Positions 8,467-16,541 of a stretch of 64,000 nucleotides of DNA are shown here, in pieces. The notes under the pieces were generated by a model. The model ran no database searches. It saw nothing but the letters and a program-made list of their open reading frames with translations, and was not told where the DNA came from. The stretch spans positions 94,381 through 158,380 of the forward strand of contig JACQVN010000009.1 in the NCBI GenBank assembly GCA_016209735.1. Reading direction: 5' to 3'. The DNA is from Candidatus Methylomirabilota bacterium. Lineage in GTDB: Bacteria; Methylomirabilota; Methylomirabilia; Methylomirabilales; 2-02-FULL-66-22. Numbering within the stretch: the first letter of the stretch is position 1; every line of letters starts with the position of its first letter. Both the position numbers and the translations under genes were made by a program.

Positions 8467-8511
8467 TCATACGTCATGGCAGGCCGAACCCCTCACCCGG
8501 CCTTCGGCCCA

Positions 8512-9286
8512 CCCTCTCCCCGCTCGCGGGGAGAGGGAGCCTGCGATAGTGGAGACTCCCGCTGCGATGAGACTGAGCGAGAAAGACCGGAAGGCTGAGG
8601 TCATCCGTTAGGGCCTGCGATAGTGGAGGCTGCCGCTGCGATGAAACCCTCTCCCCGCTCGTGGAGAGAGGGGAAGGGTGAGGGGTCCGAGGAACACATG
8701 CAAGCGCGGACGCCAGATGAGGTCGGGAAAGCTCGGGCGCGACAGCTTCGGCGATCTCAAACCGATGCCGAGCGTATGCTCTGGGCACGATTGCGGGACC
8801 GGCAAGTAGGTGGAGCGAAATTCCGGAGACAGCACCCAATCGGCGACTACATCGTGGATTTCTGCTGTCCGGAGATTCGATTGGTCGTGGAGCTTGACGG
8901 GTGACAGCACGCTCTGCAAGTGGAATCCGATAGCCGGCGAACCCGGGAGCTTCCCCTGCGAGGATACCGGGTCTTGCGCTTCTGGAACAACGAAATCCTG
9001 AACGAACCCGATGCAGTAGTTGAGCGTATTCTGCAGGAAATTCCCAGAGCGATGCGGTGAGGCGCCCCTCGCCCGGCCTTCGGCCACCCTCTCCGCTCGC
9101 GGGGAGAGGGGAAGGGTGAGGGGTCCGAACCCGGCTATCGGCCTCCCTCTCCCCATCCGTGGGGAGAGGGCTGCGGTGAGGGGTCTGAGTGCTCCTGGTC
9201 GCGATTACGGTGAGGTGTTCTGAGCGTCGCCAACTCCCGTTCGCCCCCTCATCCCTTCCTTCTCCCCCCTGGGGGGGGAGCAGGGG
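8512..9286. repeat. Cluster of CCCTCTCCCC palindromes around a dead DUF559 gene
   Basis: Palindromes of the type CCCTCTCCCC-N6-GGGGAGAGGG occur at 8512-8537, 8647-8672, 9087-9110 and 9145-9170, and a related one near 9257-9286. Several are followed by AAGGGTGAGGGGTCCGA or preceded by the mirrored CCTCACCCGGCCTTCGG. A direct repeat of about 33 bp starts at 8540 and again at 8614 (CCTGCGATAGTGGAG...). The 936-nt stretch between the radical SAM gene and polX holds only these repeats and the DUF559 pseudogene. Confidence 0.8.
8698..9060 (+). pseudogene. DUF559 endonuclease-like gene, one nonsense codon
   Basis: From ATG 8698 the frame reads a DUF559 domain (a Vsr/restriction-endonuclease-like fold): ARQLRRSQTDAERMLWARLR, then FRRQHPIGDYIVDF and LVVELDG. 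TGA at 8902-8904 then interrupts. The same frame continues without a shift as QHALQVESDSRRTRELPLRG and YRVLRFWNNEIL, to TGA 9058-9060. The family usually has Gly at the stop position (ELDGGQH), so a single GGA to TGA change explains the break. It lies inside the palindrome cluster. The function of DUF559 proteins is not established. Confidence 0.85.
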
Positions 9287-9403
9287 AGGTTGAGGAGGGC
9301 GAGTGGTGAGAAGCACACGTCAGCGTAATTGCCGCAACGACCACTAACCTTTTAGCAACAGGAGGGACCATGCGATGGCGGAAGGCGTGGCCCTGAGCCT
9401 GCA

Positions 9404-11128
9404 ATGAGCAACCTTGAGATCGCCGCGCTCTTCACCGAGATCGCCGACTATCTGGAAGTCAAGGGGGAGAACCCGTTTCGCGTCCGGGCCTACCGGCGGG
9501 CCGCCCAGACCCTGGAGACGCTGGCCGAGCAGGCGAGCGTCTTGGCGGAGCGCGGAAGCCTGCAGGAGGTCCCGGGCGTCGGCAAGGACCTGGCGGGGAA
9601 GATCGTCGAATTCCTCCGCAGCGGGCGCATCGAGCACCTGGATCGCCTCCGCAGAGAGATCCCCGCGGGCGTGATCGACATGCTGGGCGTCCACGGCGTC
9701 GGCCCGAAGACCGCCAAGCTGCTCTACGAGCGGCTGGGAGTGGACTCGGTGGAGAAGCTGGAGAGCCTGGCGCGGACCCATCAGCTCGCCGGCCTGCCGG
9801 GGATCCAGGCCAAGACCGAGGAAAACATCCTGAAGGGCATCGCCGTCTGGCGGAGCGGCCGCGAGCGCACGCCCATCGGAACGGCCCTGGGCCTGGCCGA
9901 GGCCATCGTGGCCCGGATTCGGGAGCTGCCGGAGGTGGAGCAGATCGAGCCGGCCGGCAGTCTGCGCCGGATGCGGGAGACGGTGAAGGACATCGACCTG
10001 CTGGTGACATCCTGCAGGCCGGGCCCGGTCATGGAGGTGCTGGTCGGCCTGCCCAATTTGGCGGAGGTGCTGGCCCAGGGCGATACCAAGTCCAGCGTCC
10101 GCCTGCGGGAAGGCATGCAGGTGGACCTGCGGGTCGTGGATCCGCAGTGCTTCGGGGCCGCGCTCCAGTACTTCACGGGATCGAAGCAGCACAACATCCG
10201 GGTGCGCGAGTTGGCCCAGCGGCAGGGCCTCAAGGTGAGCGAGTACGGGGTCTTCCGCGGGGAGTCCGGCGAACGGATGGCCGGACGCACCGAGGAGGAG
10301 GTGTATCGGGCCGTCGGGCTCCCCTGGGTCCCCCCGGAACTCCGGGAAGACGCCGGGGAGATCGAGGCGGCCCTGGGGAATGGGCTGCCGGCCTTGGTGC
10401 GCCTGGAGGATATCCGGGGGGATCTCCAGCTCCACACCACGTGGAGCGACGGGGCGCACTCCTTGGCCGACCTGGCGGCGGCCGTGCGCGCTCGGGGCTA
10501 CGAATACATGGCGGTGACGGATCACTCCCGATCGGTCACGGTGGCGGGGGGCATGACGGAGGCGGAAGTCCTGGAGATGATCCGGGAGGTGCGCGCGCTG
10601 AACGCCCGGCTGAAGGGCTTTCGCGTGCTGGCCGGCTGCGAGGTGGACATCCGAGCCGACGGCGGCCTGGACTATCCCGACGAGCTCGTGCGCCAGCTCG
10701 ACCTGGTCCAGGTCTCCGTCCACTCGCGCTTCAAAATGCCCCGCCAGGAGATGACGGAGCGCATCGTGCGCGCCGTCCGGCATCCGCTGGTCCACATCCT
10801 GGGCCATCCGACGGGACGGCTCATCGGGGAGCGGGCGGCCTACGAGGTGGATGTGGACGCCATCCTCCAAGCGGCCCGGGAGGCCGGGACAGCGGTGGAG
10901 ATCAACGCCTCCCCCTCCCGCCTCGACCTCAACGACCTCCACGCGCGGCGGGCCAGGGACCTGGGAATCCCCGTGACCATCAGCACCGATGCGCACACGG
11001 TGAGCCATCTCGACTTCATGCGCTTCGGTGTGGCGGTGGCCCGCCGCGCCTGGCTGGGGCCGGCGGAAGTGGTGAACACCCGGCCAGCGGAGGAACTGCT
11101 GACCTGGCTCCGCCGGAAGCGGGGGTAG
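9404..11128 (+). CDS. polX: DNA polymerase X family protein with PHP domain
   Basis: 574 residues. The N-terminal half is a Pol beta-like core: 8-kDa region with helix-hairpin-helix motifs (VPGVGKDLAGKI, VHGVGPKTAKLL) and the nucleotidyl-transfer site GSLRRMRETVKDIDLL with paired Asp, the third Asp in VDLRVVD. The C-terminal PHP domain (about 340-574) begins DLQLHTTWSDG and contains AVTDHS, HSRFKMPRQEM, LGHPTGR and STDAH. Such enzymes fill short gaps in base excision and end-joining repair; the PHP domain is a 3-prime exonuclease in characterised members. Gln stands where many PHP domains have the first His of HxH, so exonuclease activity should not be assumed. Confidence 0.93.
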   Translation: MSNLEIAALFTEIADYLEVKGENPFRVRAYRRAAQTLETLAEQASVLAERGSLQEVPGVGKDLAGKIVEFLRSGRIEHLDRLRREIPAGVIDMLGVHGVGPKTAKLLYERLGVDSVEKLESLARTHQLAGLPGIQAKTEENILKGIAVWRSGRERTPIGTALGLAEAIVARIRELPEVEQIEPAGSLRRMRETVKDIDLLVTSCRPGPVMEVLVGLPNLAEVLAQGDTKSSVRLREGMQVDLRVVDPQCFGAALQYFTGSKQHNIRVRELAQRQGLKVSEYGVFRGESGERMAGRTEEEVYRAVGLPWVPPELREDAGEIEAALGNGLPALVRLEDIRGDLQLHTTWSDGAHSLADLAAAVRARGYEYMAVTDHSRSVTVAGGMTEAEVLEMIREVRALNARLKGFRVLAGCEVDIRADGGLDYPDELVRQLDLVQVSVHSRFKMPRQEMTERIVRAVRHPLVHILGHPTGRLIGERAAYEVDVDAILQAAREAGTAVEINASPSRLDLNDLHARRARDLGIPVTISTDAHTVSHLDFMRFGVAVARRAWLGPAEVVNTRPAEELLTWLRRKRG

Positions 11129-11163
11129 GAAAACTGCCGAGGTTGAATCGCAAAGCACGCCTT

Positions 11164-11192
11164 TGGTTTTTGCGCGCTCAGCGCAAAAACCA
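11164..11192. repeat. TGGTTTTTGCGC hairpin, copy 1
   Basis: Arms TGGTTTTTGCGC (11164-11175) and GCGCAAAAACCA (11181-11192) are exact reverse complements around GCTCA. The 29 bp recur in inverted orientation at 57201-57229, and a variant lies at 57419-57450. It sits in the gap between polX and the gamma-glutamyltransferase gene, where it could act as a terminator or attenuator. Confidence 0.8.
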
Positions 11193-11313
11193 GGTTCCAA
11201 TTGACGCCCGGAATCTGCGAGGGTAGTATCCGCCCGCTGTGCAGGAATTCCGTGCCGGCGCCCTCCCGGGCCGGGGGAGTCGTCCGGCAATCACCCCTGA
11301 CGAGGAGACTATC

Positions 11314-13113
11314 ATGGCATCCTTCACAACGCGTCCTGTCATCATGGGCCGGCGCGGCGTCGTCACCTCGGGCCATTATCTGGCCACGGCCGCAGGCTTC
11401 CGCATCATGGAGCAGGGGGGCAACGCCGTGGACGCCGCCGCGGCCATGGGTTTTTGCCTGAACCTCCTGGAGCCGCAGAGCAACGGCATCGGGGGCGAGG
11501 TGCCCGCGCTGCTTTACTCGGCCAGGGAGCAGAAGGCCTTCGCCCTCTGCGGCATGGGATGGTCCCCCAAGGCCTTCACCATCGCGTGGTGCCACGATCA
11601 CGGCATCGACCTCATTCCGGGGGACGGGTACCTGCCCGCCTGCGTGCCGGCGGCGGTGGACACCTGGGCCGCGGCGCTTTCGCGCTTCGGGACCATGACC
11701 TTCGGCCAGGTGCTGCAGCCCGCCATCGAGCTGGCGGAAAACGGCTTCGCCGTCTACGAAGGCCTGCGGAACAACCTGGTGACGAACGTCAAGAAGTACC
11801 TGACGCGCTACCCCACCACGGCGGAGGTGTACTGCCCCGGCGGCCGCATCCCCGACATCGGAGACCTCTGGCGGAACCCGGACTGGGCCGACACCCTCAA
11901 GACCCTCTGCAAGGCCGAGGCGGCAGCCCGGCACAAGGGGCGGGCCGCCGCCATCGAGGCCGCGCGGGACGCCTTCTACAAGGGGGAGATCGCCGAGCGG
12001 GTCGTCCGTTTCATCACGGACCATCCCGTGGAGGACGCCAGCGGGAGCGCGCATGCGGGCCTCTTGTCCTACGAGGATATGGCGGAGTGGCATGCCGGAA
12101 TCGAGGAGACGGCGAGCCTGAAGTTCCGCGGCCTGGAGGTGCACAAGTGCCCCCCCTGGACCCAGGGGCCCGTTTTCCTGCAGCACCTGGCGCTCCTGGA
12201 CGGATACGACCTTGCCGCCCTGGGCCACAACTCGGCCGAGTACCTCCACATCCTGGTGGAATCCGCCAAGCTGGCCTTCGCCGACCGCGAGGCCTACTAC
12301 GGGGATCCCTGCGTCGACCAGGTGCCGCTGGAGGTCCTCCTGTCCCGCGCGTACACGGAGAGACGCCGCGGGCTCATCGGGCAGACGGCCTCGAAGGAGT
12401 TTCGGCCGGGCGACGCGGGCAAGGGGGTGCCGTCCTACGCCACCTTCGACGTGCTGGGGGACAACCGGCGGGCCCTGCAGGTGGCGGGGCGCGACGTCAG
12501 CGATTTGGGGCTGGGCCATGCCCACGTCGGGGACACGACCCATCTCGACGCGGTGGATCGGGAGGGGAACATGGTGGCCGCCACGCCCAGCGGCGGCTGG
12601 ATCGGCGACTCGCCGGTCGTTAAGGGGCTGGGGTTCTGTCTGGGGACGCGCGGCCAGATGTTCTACCTCAATCCGGCCCGCCCCAATGCCCTGGCCCCCC
12701 GCAAGCGGCCCCGCGCGACCCTGACCCCCTCCCTGGTCACGGAGGACGGGAAGCCGTTCATGGTCTTCGGAACGCCCGGCGGGGACGGCCAGGACCAGTG
12801 GACGCTGCAATTCTTCCTCAATCACATCGTCTTCCAGATGAACCTCCAGGAGGCGCTGGATGCGCCCACCCTCCACTCCGTGCACTTCCCTTCCTCCTTC
12901 TATCCCCGCCTGGCCTACCCCGGGCGCGTCGACGCCGAGGATGGTTTTCCCCGGGAGGTCGTGGCGGAGCTGACGCGGCGGGGCCACGAGGTCAAGGTGA
13001 TCGACCGGTGGTCCAACGGCAAGGCCATGGGCATCCGGTACGACGGGCAGCGCGGGGTAATCATGGGCGGGGTGTCGCCGCGGCGGGCCATCGGCTACGG
13101 GCTGGGCTGGTAG
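11314..13113 (+). CDS. Gamma-glutamyltransferase family protein
   Basis: 599-residue N-terminal-nucleophile hydrolase of family T3. N-terminal signature: VTSGHYLATAAGFRIMEQGG and NAVDAAAAMGFCLNLLEPQS. The predicted autoprocessing site is in HVGDTTHLDAVDREGNMVAAT, where the second Thr becomes the N-terminal nucleophile of the small subunit. Further conserved blocks are PRATLTPSLV and FGTPGGDGQDQW. ATG 11314 is preceded by GAGGAG at 6 nt. No signal peptide is visible, so a cytoplasmic role is likely. The family includes glutathione hydrolases and acylases; the substrate cannot be read from sequence. It pairs with the DUF1028 gene 28 nt downstream. Confidence 0.9.
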   Translation: MASFTTRPVIMGRRGVVTSGHYLATAAGFRIMEQGGNAVDAAAAMGFCLNLLEPQSNGIGGEVPALLYSAREQKAFALCGMGWSPKAFTIAWCHDHGIDLIPGDGYLPACVPAAVDTWAAALSRFGTMTFGQVLQPAIELAENGFAVYEGLRNNLVTNVKKYLTRYPTTAEVYCPGGRIPDIGDLWRNPDWADTLKTLCKAEAAARHKGRAAAIEAARDAFYKGEIAERVVRFITDHPVEDASGSAHAGLLSYEDMAEWHAGIEETASLKFRGLEVHKCPPWTQGPVFLQHLALLDGYDLAALGHNSAEYLHILVESAKLAFADREAYYGDPCVDQVPLEVLLSRAYTERRRGLIGQTASKEFRPGDAGKGVPSYATFDVLGDNRRALQVAGRDVSDLGLGHAHVGDTTHLDAVDREGNMVAATPSGGWIGDSPVVKGLGFCLGTRGQMFYLNPARPNALAPRKRPRATLTPSLVTEDGKPFMVFGTPGGDGQDQWTLQFFLNHIVFQMNLQEALDAPTLHSVHFPSSFYPRLAYPGRVDAEDGFPREVVAELTRRGHEVKVIDRWSNGKAMGIRYDGQRGVIMGGVSPRRAIGYGLGW

Positions 13114-13141
13114 GCGGGAGTTGCCCTCAGGAGCCGCAATC

Positions 13142-13819
13142 ATGCACCTCCACACCTTTTCCATCGTCGCGCGGGACGAGGCGACGGGAGGCTTCGGGGT
13201 GGCCGTGGCGACGGCGCGGCCGGCGGTGGGGGCGCTGGTGCCGTTCGTGTCCCTCCACGGCGGGATCGCCACCCAGGCCAGGGTGAACACGGAGATCGGG
13301 TGCCGAGGGATCGCTCTCTTGGAGCAGGGGGTGCCGATCGGTGTCGCGCTCGGCACGCTCGTCCAGGGGGACGCCGAGCGCGAGATCCGGCAGGTGCACG
13401 GGGTGGACCGGCACGGGGTCTTCTGTCACACAGGGGGAGATTGCATTCCGTGGTGCGGGCATCACGAGGGGGACGCCTTCAGCGTGGCCGGCAACATGCT
13501 GGCCGGTCCCCGGGTGGTGGAGGCCATGGTCGAAACGTACCGGCGCGCCCGCCGGGAGGGGCGGGAGCTGTCGGAGCGTCTGCTCCTCACGCTGGAGGCG
13601 GGCCAGGCGGCCGGCGGCGACAAGCGGGGCAAGCAGTCGGCGGCGCTCCTGGTGGCGAGCCGCGAGCCGCGGGTCACCCACAACCTGCGAGTGGACGACC
13701 ACGCCGAGCCGGTGGCGGAGCTGCGGCGCCTCTACGACTTGGTGGCGCAGCACTCCCTGAAGCTCGAGCGGGAGTACGGGCCCGAAGGGTTGCGACTGTT
13801 TGGCCGAGTGAAGTACTGA
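13142..13819 (+). CDS. DUF1028 family protein
   Basis: 225 residues. The start MHLHTFSIVARD and the following GGFGVAVATARPAVGALVPF match DUF1028, a predicted Ntn-hydrolase-like family of unknown substrate. GNMLAGPRVVEAM and GGDKRGKQSAALLV are also typical. It follows the gamma-glutamyltransferase gene on the same strand, suggesting a shared amide or peptide hydrolysis pathway (inference from context). An in-frame start at 13121 adds only seven residues. Confidence 0.88.
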   Translation: MHLHTFSIVARDEATGGFGVAVATARPAVGALVPFVSLHGGIATQARVNTEIGCRGIALLEQGVPIGVALGTLVQGDAEREIRQVHGVDRHGVFCHTGGDCIPWCGHHEGDAFSVAGNMLAGPRVVEAMVETYRRARREGRELSERLLLTLEAGQAAGGDKRGKQSAALLVASREPRVTHNLRVDDHAEPVAELRRLYDLVAQHSLKLEREYGPEGLRLFGRVKY

Positions 13820-13913
13820 GGGGCGGACGTGGTTTAGCGAGCCTGGGGAAGCCTTGTCTATGGACCTGGGGGTTCTGTGCCTATCGAGAGCGGTTTCTCC
13901 AGGGGAGGTTCCC

Positions 13914-14192
13914 GTGACGCGGGCACAGAAGACGATGGTCGAGAGGAATCTCGACCTTATCTTCGAATTCGAGCGATACGTTTTGGAGCGTCCGGGATTC
14001 GCCAAGCGGATCCCCCAGGACGCCGTCGTCGTTCTTCAAGTGAAGGACGACGACGCCTTCAACCGCTGGAGTCGACGCCTCGGGGAGAGGCAGGCGAAGG
14101 AGGAGCACAGGCCGGTAGTCCACATCACGATCAGCAAGATGGGGCCGCTCCGTTCTCGCATTGAAGCACTGGGGATGGAACGCGCCGCCTGA
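13914..14192 (+). CDS. Small DUF5647-like protein
   Basis: 92 residues from GTG 13914, which follows AGGGGAGG. The pattern NLDLIFEFERYVLERPGFAKRIPQDAVVVL is that of DUF5647-type small proteins (helical start, then IPxxAxVV strand), found as stand-alone genes of unknown function. Residues 50-92 are basic. An upstream ATG at 13854 would add 20 residues that do not resemble the family. No partner gene is evident; a remnant of an ABC substrate-binding gene follows on the opposite strand. Confidence 0.7.
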   Translation: MTRAQKTMVERNLDLIFEFERYVLERPGFAKRIPQDAVVVLQVKDDDAFNRWSRRLGERQAKEEHRPVVHITISKMGPLRSRIEALGMERAA

Positions 14193-14249
14193 AAAAGTTG
14201 TTGCCCGAGGTTGCCCGCGAATTGGCTGCCCCGTGTGTAAAGGAGCCTT

Positions 14250-14552
14250 TCAGTAGTTACAACAATCGTCGGGGATGATGCGGAATACGAGCCGGTTGAA
14301 TCTCGCCTGGCTCGGGTCGAAGTAGTGGTTGGACTTCTCCAGGTGAGATGGCGCTCCAGGGAGAAGCGAACCGCCTCGGCGTTCATCGGAGTGCCGTCGT
14401 TGAACTTCACCCCCGAACGAAGCTTGATGGTCACGGTCTTGCCGCCGTCGGCGAGGGACGGCAAGTCCGCCGCAAGCTGCGGGAAAATCTTCAGGTTCTC
14501 ATCGCGTTCGTAGAGCTTCTCGCAGAGATGCTCGTAAAGGAAGCGGTGTCAA
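14250..14552 (-). pseudogene. Remnant of peptide/nickel ABC substrate-binding protein
   Basis: On the minus strand, starting inside a lost N-terminus, the frame reads FLYEHLCEKLYERDENLKIF, then LPSLADGGKTVTIKLRSGVK and FNDGTPMNAEAVRFSLERHL. This is the start of the SBP_bac_5 domain. Near 14340 the homology jumps by a frameshift and an internal deletion to NHYFDPSQARFNRLVFRIIP, which resembles a later part of the same domain, and ends in TGA at 14250-14252. Both ends and the middle are missing. It is a decayed fragment, not a functional gene. Confidence 0.75.
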
Positions 14553-14659
14553 GCCAAAACCGCGGAGGGTTCGCCGAGGGCGAACACGGGCGTTCGCCAT
14601 TCCGGATCGGCAGATTCTGCCATGTCGGTCCGCCGCTCGCACAATGGCGGCCTCACAGC

Positions 14660-14688
14660 TTGACACGGAGGGAGGGGAAGGATAAGCT
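14660..14688 (+). promoter_or_regulatory. Sigma-70 promoter of the receiver-domain gene
   Basis: A consensus -35 TTGACA (14660-14665) is followed by a 17-nt spacer and TAAGCT (14683-14688). A start near 14695 gives a 35-nt leader before ATG 14730. Confidence 0.6.
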
Positions 14689-14729
14689 CAACGCCCAGAA
14701 ATCCATTGACTTCGCTGGGGGGCGGCGAG

Positions 14730-15104
14730 ATGGCCAAAATCCTGGTCGTAGACGACGAGGCACTGTTGCGCGCCATCATGCAAGATGGCCTGGAGGCGGC
14801 AGGCCACGAGGTGATTGTGGCGGACTCCGGGCGCATTGCTCTGGAGCTTGCCAAAGTGGACCGACCGGATTGCATCCTCCTCGACATCATGATGCCGGAC
14901 ATGGACGGCTATGAGACCTGTGCGGCCCTCAAGACCGACTCGGACCTCGCGCCGGTCCCCGTTATCCTGGTTTCGGCGACCACGGATCTCCGGGTGGTGG
15001 ACCGTGCAGAGCAGGTCGGCGCCGCAGGCGTCCTGCCGAAGCCGGTCCCCTTCGAACAGCTCCAGCATGCCGTGTCTCTCGCCCTGGACAGCGGCTCCAT
15101 TTAA
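14730..15104 (+). CDS. Single-domain response regulator
   Basis: 124 residues consisting of one receiver domain. DDE at 8-10, phospho-acceptor Asp52 in CILLDIMMPDMDG, the switch Ser in ILVSAT and the conserved Lys in LPKPVPF are all present. There is no output domain, so it probably acts by protein-protein contact (phosphorelay or CheY-like role). No kinase gene adjoins it. ATG 14730 is the natural start; a frame from 14706 adds eight residues. A sigma-70 promoter is visible 42 nt upstream. Confidence 0.9.
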   Translation: MAKILVVDDEALLRAIMQDGLEAAGHEVIVADSGRIALELAKVDRPDCILLDIMMPDMDGYETCAALKTDSDLAPVPVILVSATTDLRVVDRAEQVGAAGVLPKPVPFEQLQHAVSLALDSGSI

Positions 15105-15235
15105 CCGCGGTCGATTCGTCGAGTGGTTGACTTGTCGACCGGTTCTCCGCGGATACGCCGGCACCCTACCACTCTGAAGCGTCCGACAGAGGCCGGCCGG
15201 TCCCGGCCCGGCGCCACCTGCCGCATTCCCACCAC

Positions 15236-15433
15236 TCACTGTCCGTCGCTCTGTAGCAGGGCTGCGAGGCGGTCACGGGCGTCACGGGCCTGCTGGAGGT
15301 GGTGTCCGCAGATCTGGAGAATTTCATTCCGCAGGGTCGGCCGGAGGGTCATCAGGAAATTGATGAGGCCGGAGATCGCCTGGTCCAAGGCCTGAACGGC
15401 AGTCTCGATCTCTTGGCGGATGGGGGGTTCCAT
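15236..15433 (-). CDS. Small helical hypothetical protein
   Basis: 65 residues, predicted all-helical: IRQEIETAVQALDQAISGLI, then a Leu-rich segment and HHLQQARDARDRLAALLQ. The start ATG is preceded by GGAGGAGG with good spacing, which supports real translation. No family is recognised. It lies between the receiver-domain gene and yjbQ on the opposite strand to both. Confidence 0.55.
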   Translation of the reverse strand: MEPPIRQEIETAVQALDQAISGLINFLMTLRPTLRNEILQICGHHLQQARDARDRLAALLQSDGQ

Positions 15434-15642
15434 GGGTCCTCCTCCGACTCATCTCCGGATTCTCCGTGACGGAAGACATTCGCCTAGCTAAAATCTTGGC
15501 GCTGCCCGAGGCTGATCTTAGCACGAGAGCGGTGTGGGGGAAGCTCTTTCGTGGGCGCGTGACCGGTCGGTCGCCGCCGATGCCCCTCAGTCCGGGCCCT
15601 GCGGTGAAACCGAGACCTTGGGTTCAGCCCGGAGGAGTGGCT

Positions 15643-16035
15643 ATGGCCGAGATTCGTGTTCGAACGCGCAAGACGCAGGAAATGGTGGATATCACCGGGC
15701 AGATCGAGGGGGCGCTGCAGGAGTCCGGGGTGTCGGACGGCCTGTGTTTCGTCTTCGTGCCGCACGCCACGGCAGCCATCGTCATCAACGAGAACGCCGA
15801 TCCCAACGTCTGCCAGGATCTCCTGGATGCCTTGGGCCGCCTGATCCCCGAGGGGTCTTGGAGACATGACCGCGTGGACAACAACGCCGCCGCCCACATC
15901 AAAGCGTCTATTCTGGGCCCCAGCGAAACTGTGGCCATTCGGGGAGGCCGACTGCGCCTGGGCACGTGGCAAAGCGTGATGCTGGTGGAGTTCGATGGTC
16001 CGCGCGAGCGGACTGTGATCGTTGAGGTGAAGTGA
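15643..16035 (+). CDS. YjbQ family protein (UPF0047)
   Basis: 130 residues with the UPF0047 blocks FVPHATAAIVINENAD, WRHDRVDNNAAAHIKASILG and GRLRLGTWQSVMLVEFDGPR. The conserved His and Asp residues cluster in the family fold. E. coli YjbQ shows weak thiamine-phosphate synthase activity, but the physiological role is unclear. GGAGGAG at 15631-15637 precedes ATG 15643; a longer frame from 15466 is not family-like. It is the last plus-strand gene before the polysaccharide locus. Confidence 0.92.
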   Translation: MAEIRVRTRKTQEMVDITGQIEGALQESGVSDGLCFVFVPHATAAIVINENADPNVCQDLLDALGRLIPEGSWRHDRVDNNAAAHIKASILGPSETVAIRGGRLRLGTWQSVMLVEFDGPRERTVIVEVK

Positions 16036-16042
16036 AGGGCGC

Positions 16043-16082
16043 TTGGGCCATTGGGCAATCAGGCAACCGGGCAATTTGGAGA
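16043..16082. repeat. Octamer array after yjbQ
   Basis: Consecutive 8-bp units TTGGGCCA, TTGGGCAA, TCAGGCAA, CCGGGCAA and TTTGGAGA directly follow the yjbQ stop. The unit resembles those near 4251, 21153, 45471 and 62008. Confidence 0.65.
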
Positions 16083-16140
16083 CCGAACGATCGGGAGCAT
16101 CCAGGGCGTTTCGTGTTGCCTGATTCCATGACCCGGATTA

Positions 16141-16383
16141 TTCACCATGAAGAGCACGAAGGACACGAAGAAGAGATTTGGATGGACCTTTCGCACAGCA
16201 CCCGTTGTTCCTGCAATGCGTTGAGGCGGGAGGGGATAAACCCCTCCCCTACAAGGGAACTTGTTCGCCGCAATTGAGGTTGCGTAGGGGCGGGCTTCAT
16301 GCCCGCCCGCTCCTCGGTGGTGAGGGTCAGGACCGGCTCTCCGTGCCTTTCGGCTTCGGGATCTTCGTGTCCTTCGTGGTGAG
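16141..16383. repeat. Inverted ACGAAGGACACGAAG repeats with internal hairpins
   Basis: AGCACGAAGGACACGAAGAA near 16153 faces its reverse complement ATCTTCGTGTCCTTCGTGGT near 16361. Between them are two GC hairpins, GGGAGGGG/CCCCTCCC around 16230-16250 and GGGCGGGC/GCCCGCCC around 16289-16309. No gene is visible. The 506-nt stretch 16036-16541 otherwise holds only an octamer array and a terminator. Confidence 0.65.
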
Positions 16384-16478
16384 ATGGGCTTTTCGTGAAA
16401 ACTCAGGTTAATCGCCTGGTTGCCTCGTCCGCGACAGGTTCCGTTCTCTCTCGCCAAGATCGCGGGCAGCCGGCGCAC

Positions 16479-16517
16479 AAAAACAAACAGCCCCTGGCCG
16501 AGGGCATGCCAGGGGCT
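16479..16517 (-). terminator. Intrinsic terminator of the polysaccharide operon
   Basis: Arms AGCCCCTGGC (16489-16498) and GCCAGGGGCT (16508-16517) pair perfectly. On the minus strand they are followed by GTTTGTTTTTG. The hairpin lies 24 nt after the stop of the WecA-like gene, closing the long minus-strand gene run. Confidence 0.8.
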
Positions 16518-16541
16518 GCTTTGCGTCTCGAAGGCGCCCGC

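Noticed and set aside
8902..8904. Selenocysteine or programmed read-through at the DUF559 TGA
   Set aside because: The family has Gly at this position and no selenocysteine-insertion-like hairpin is evident just downstream; a nonsense mutation is simpler.
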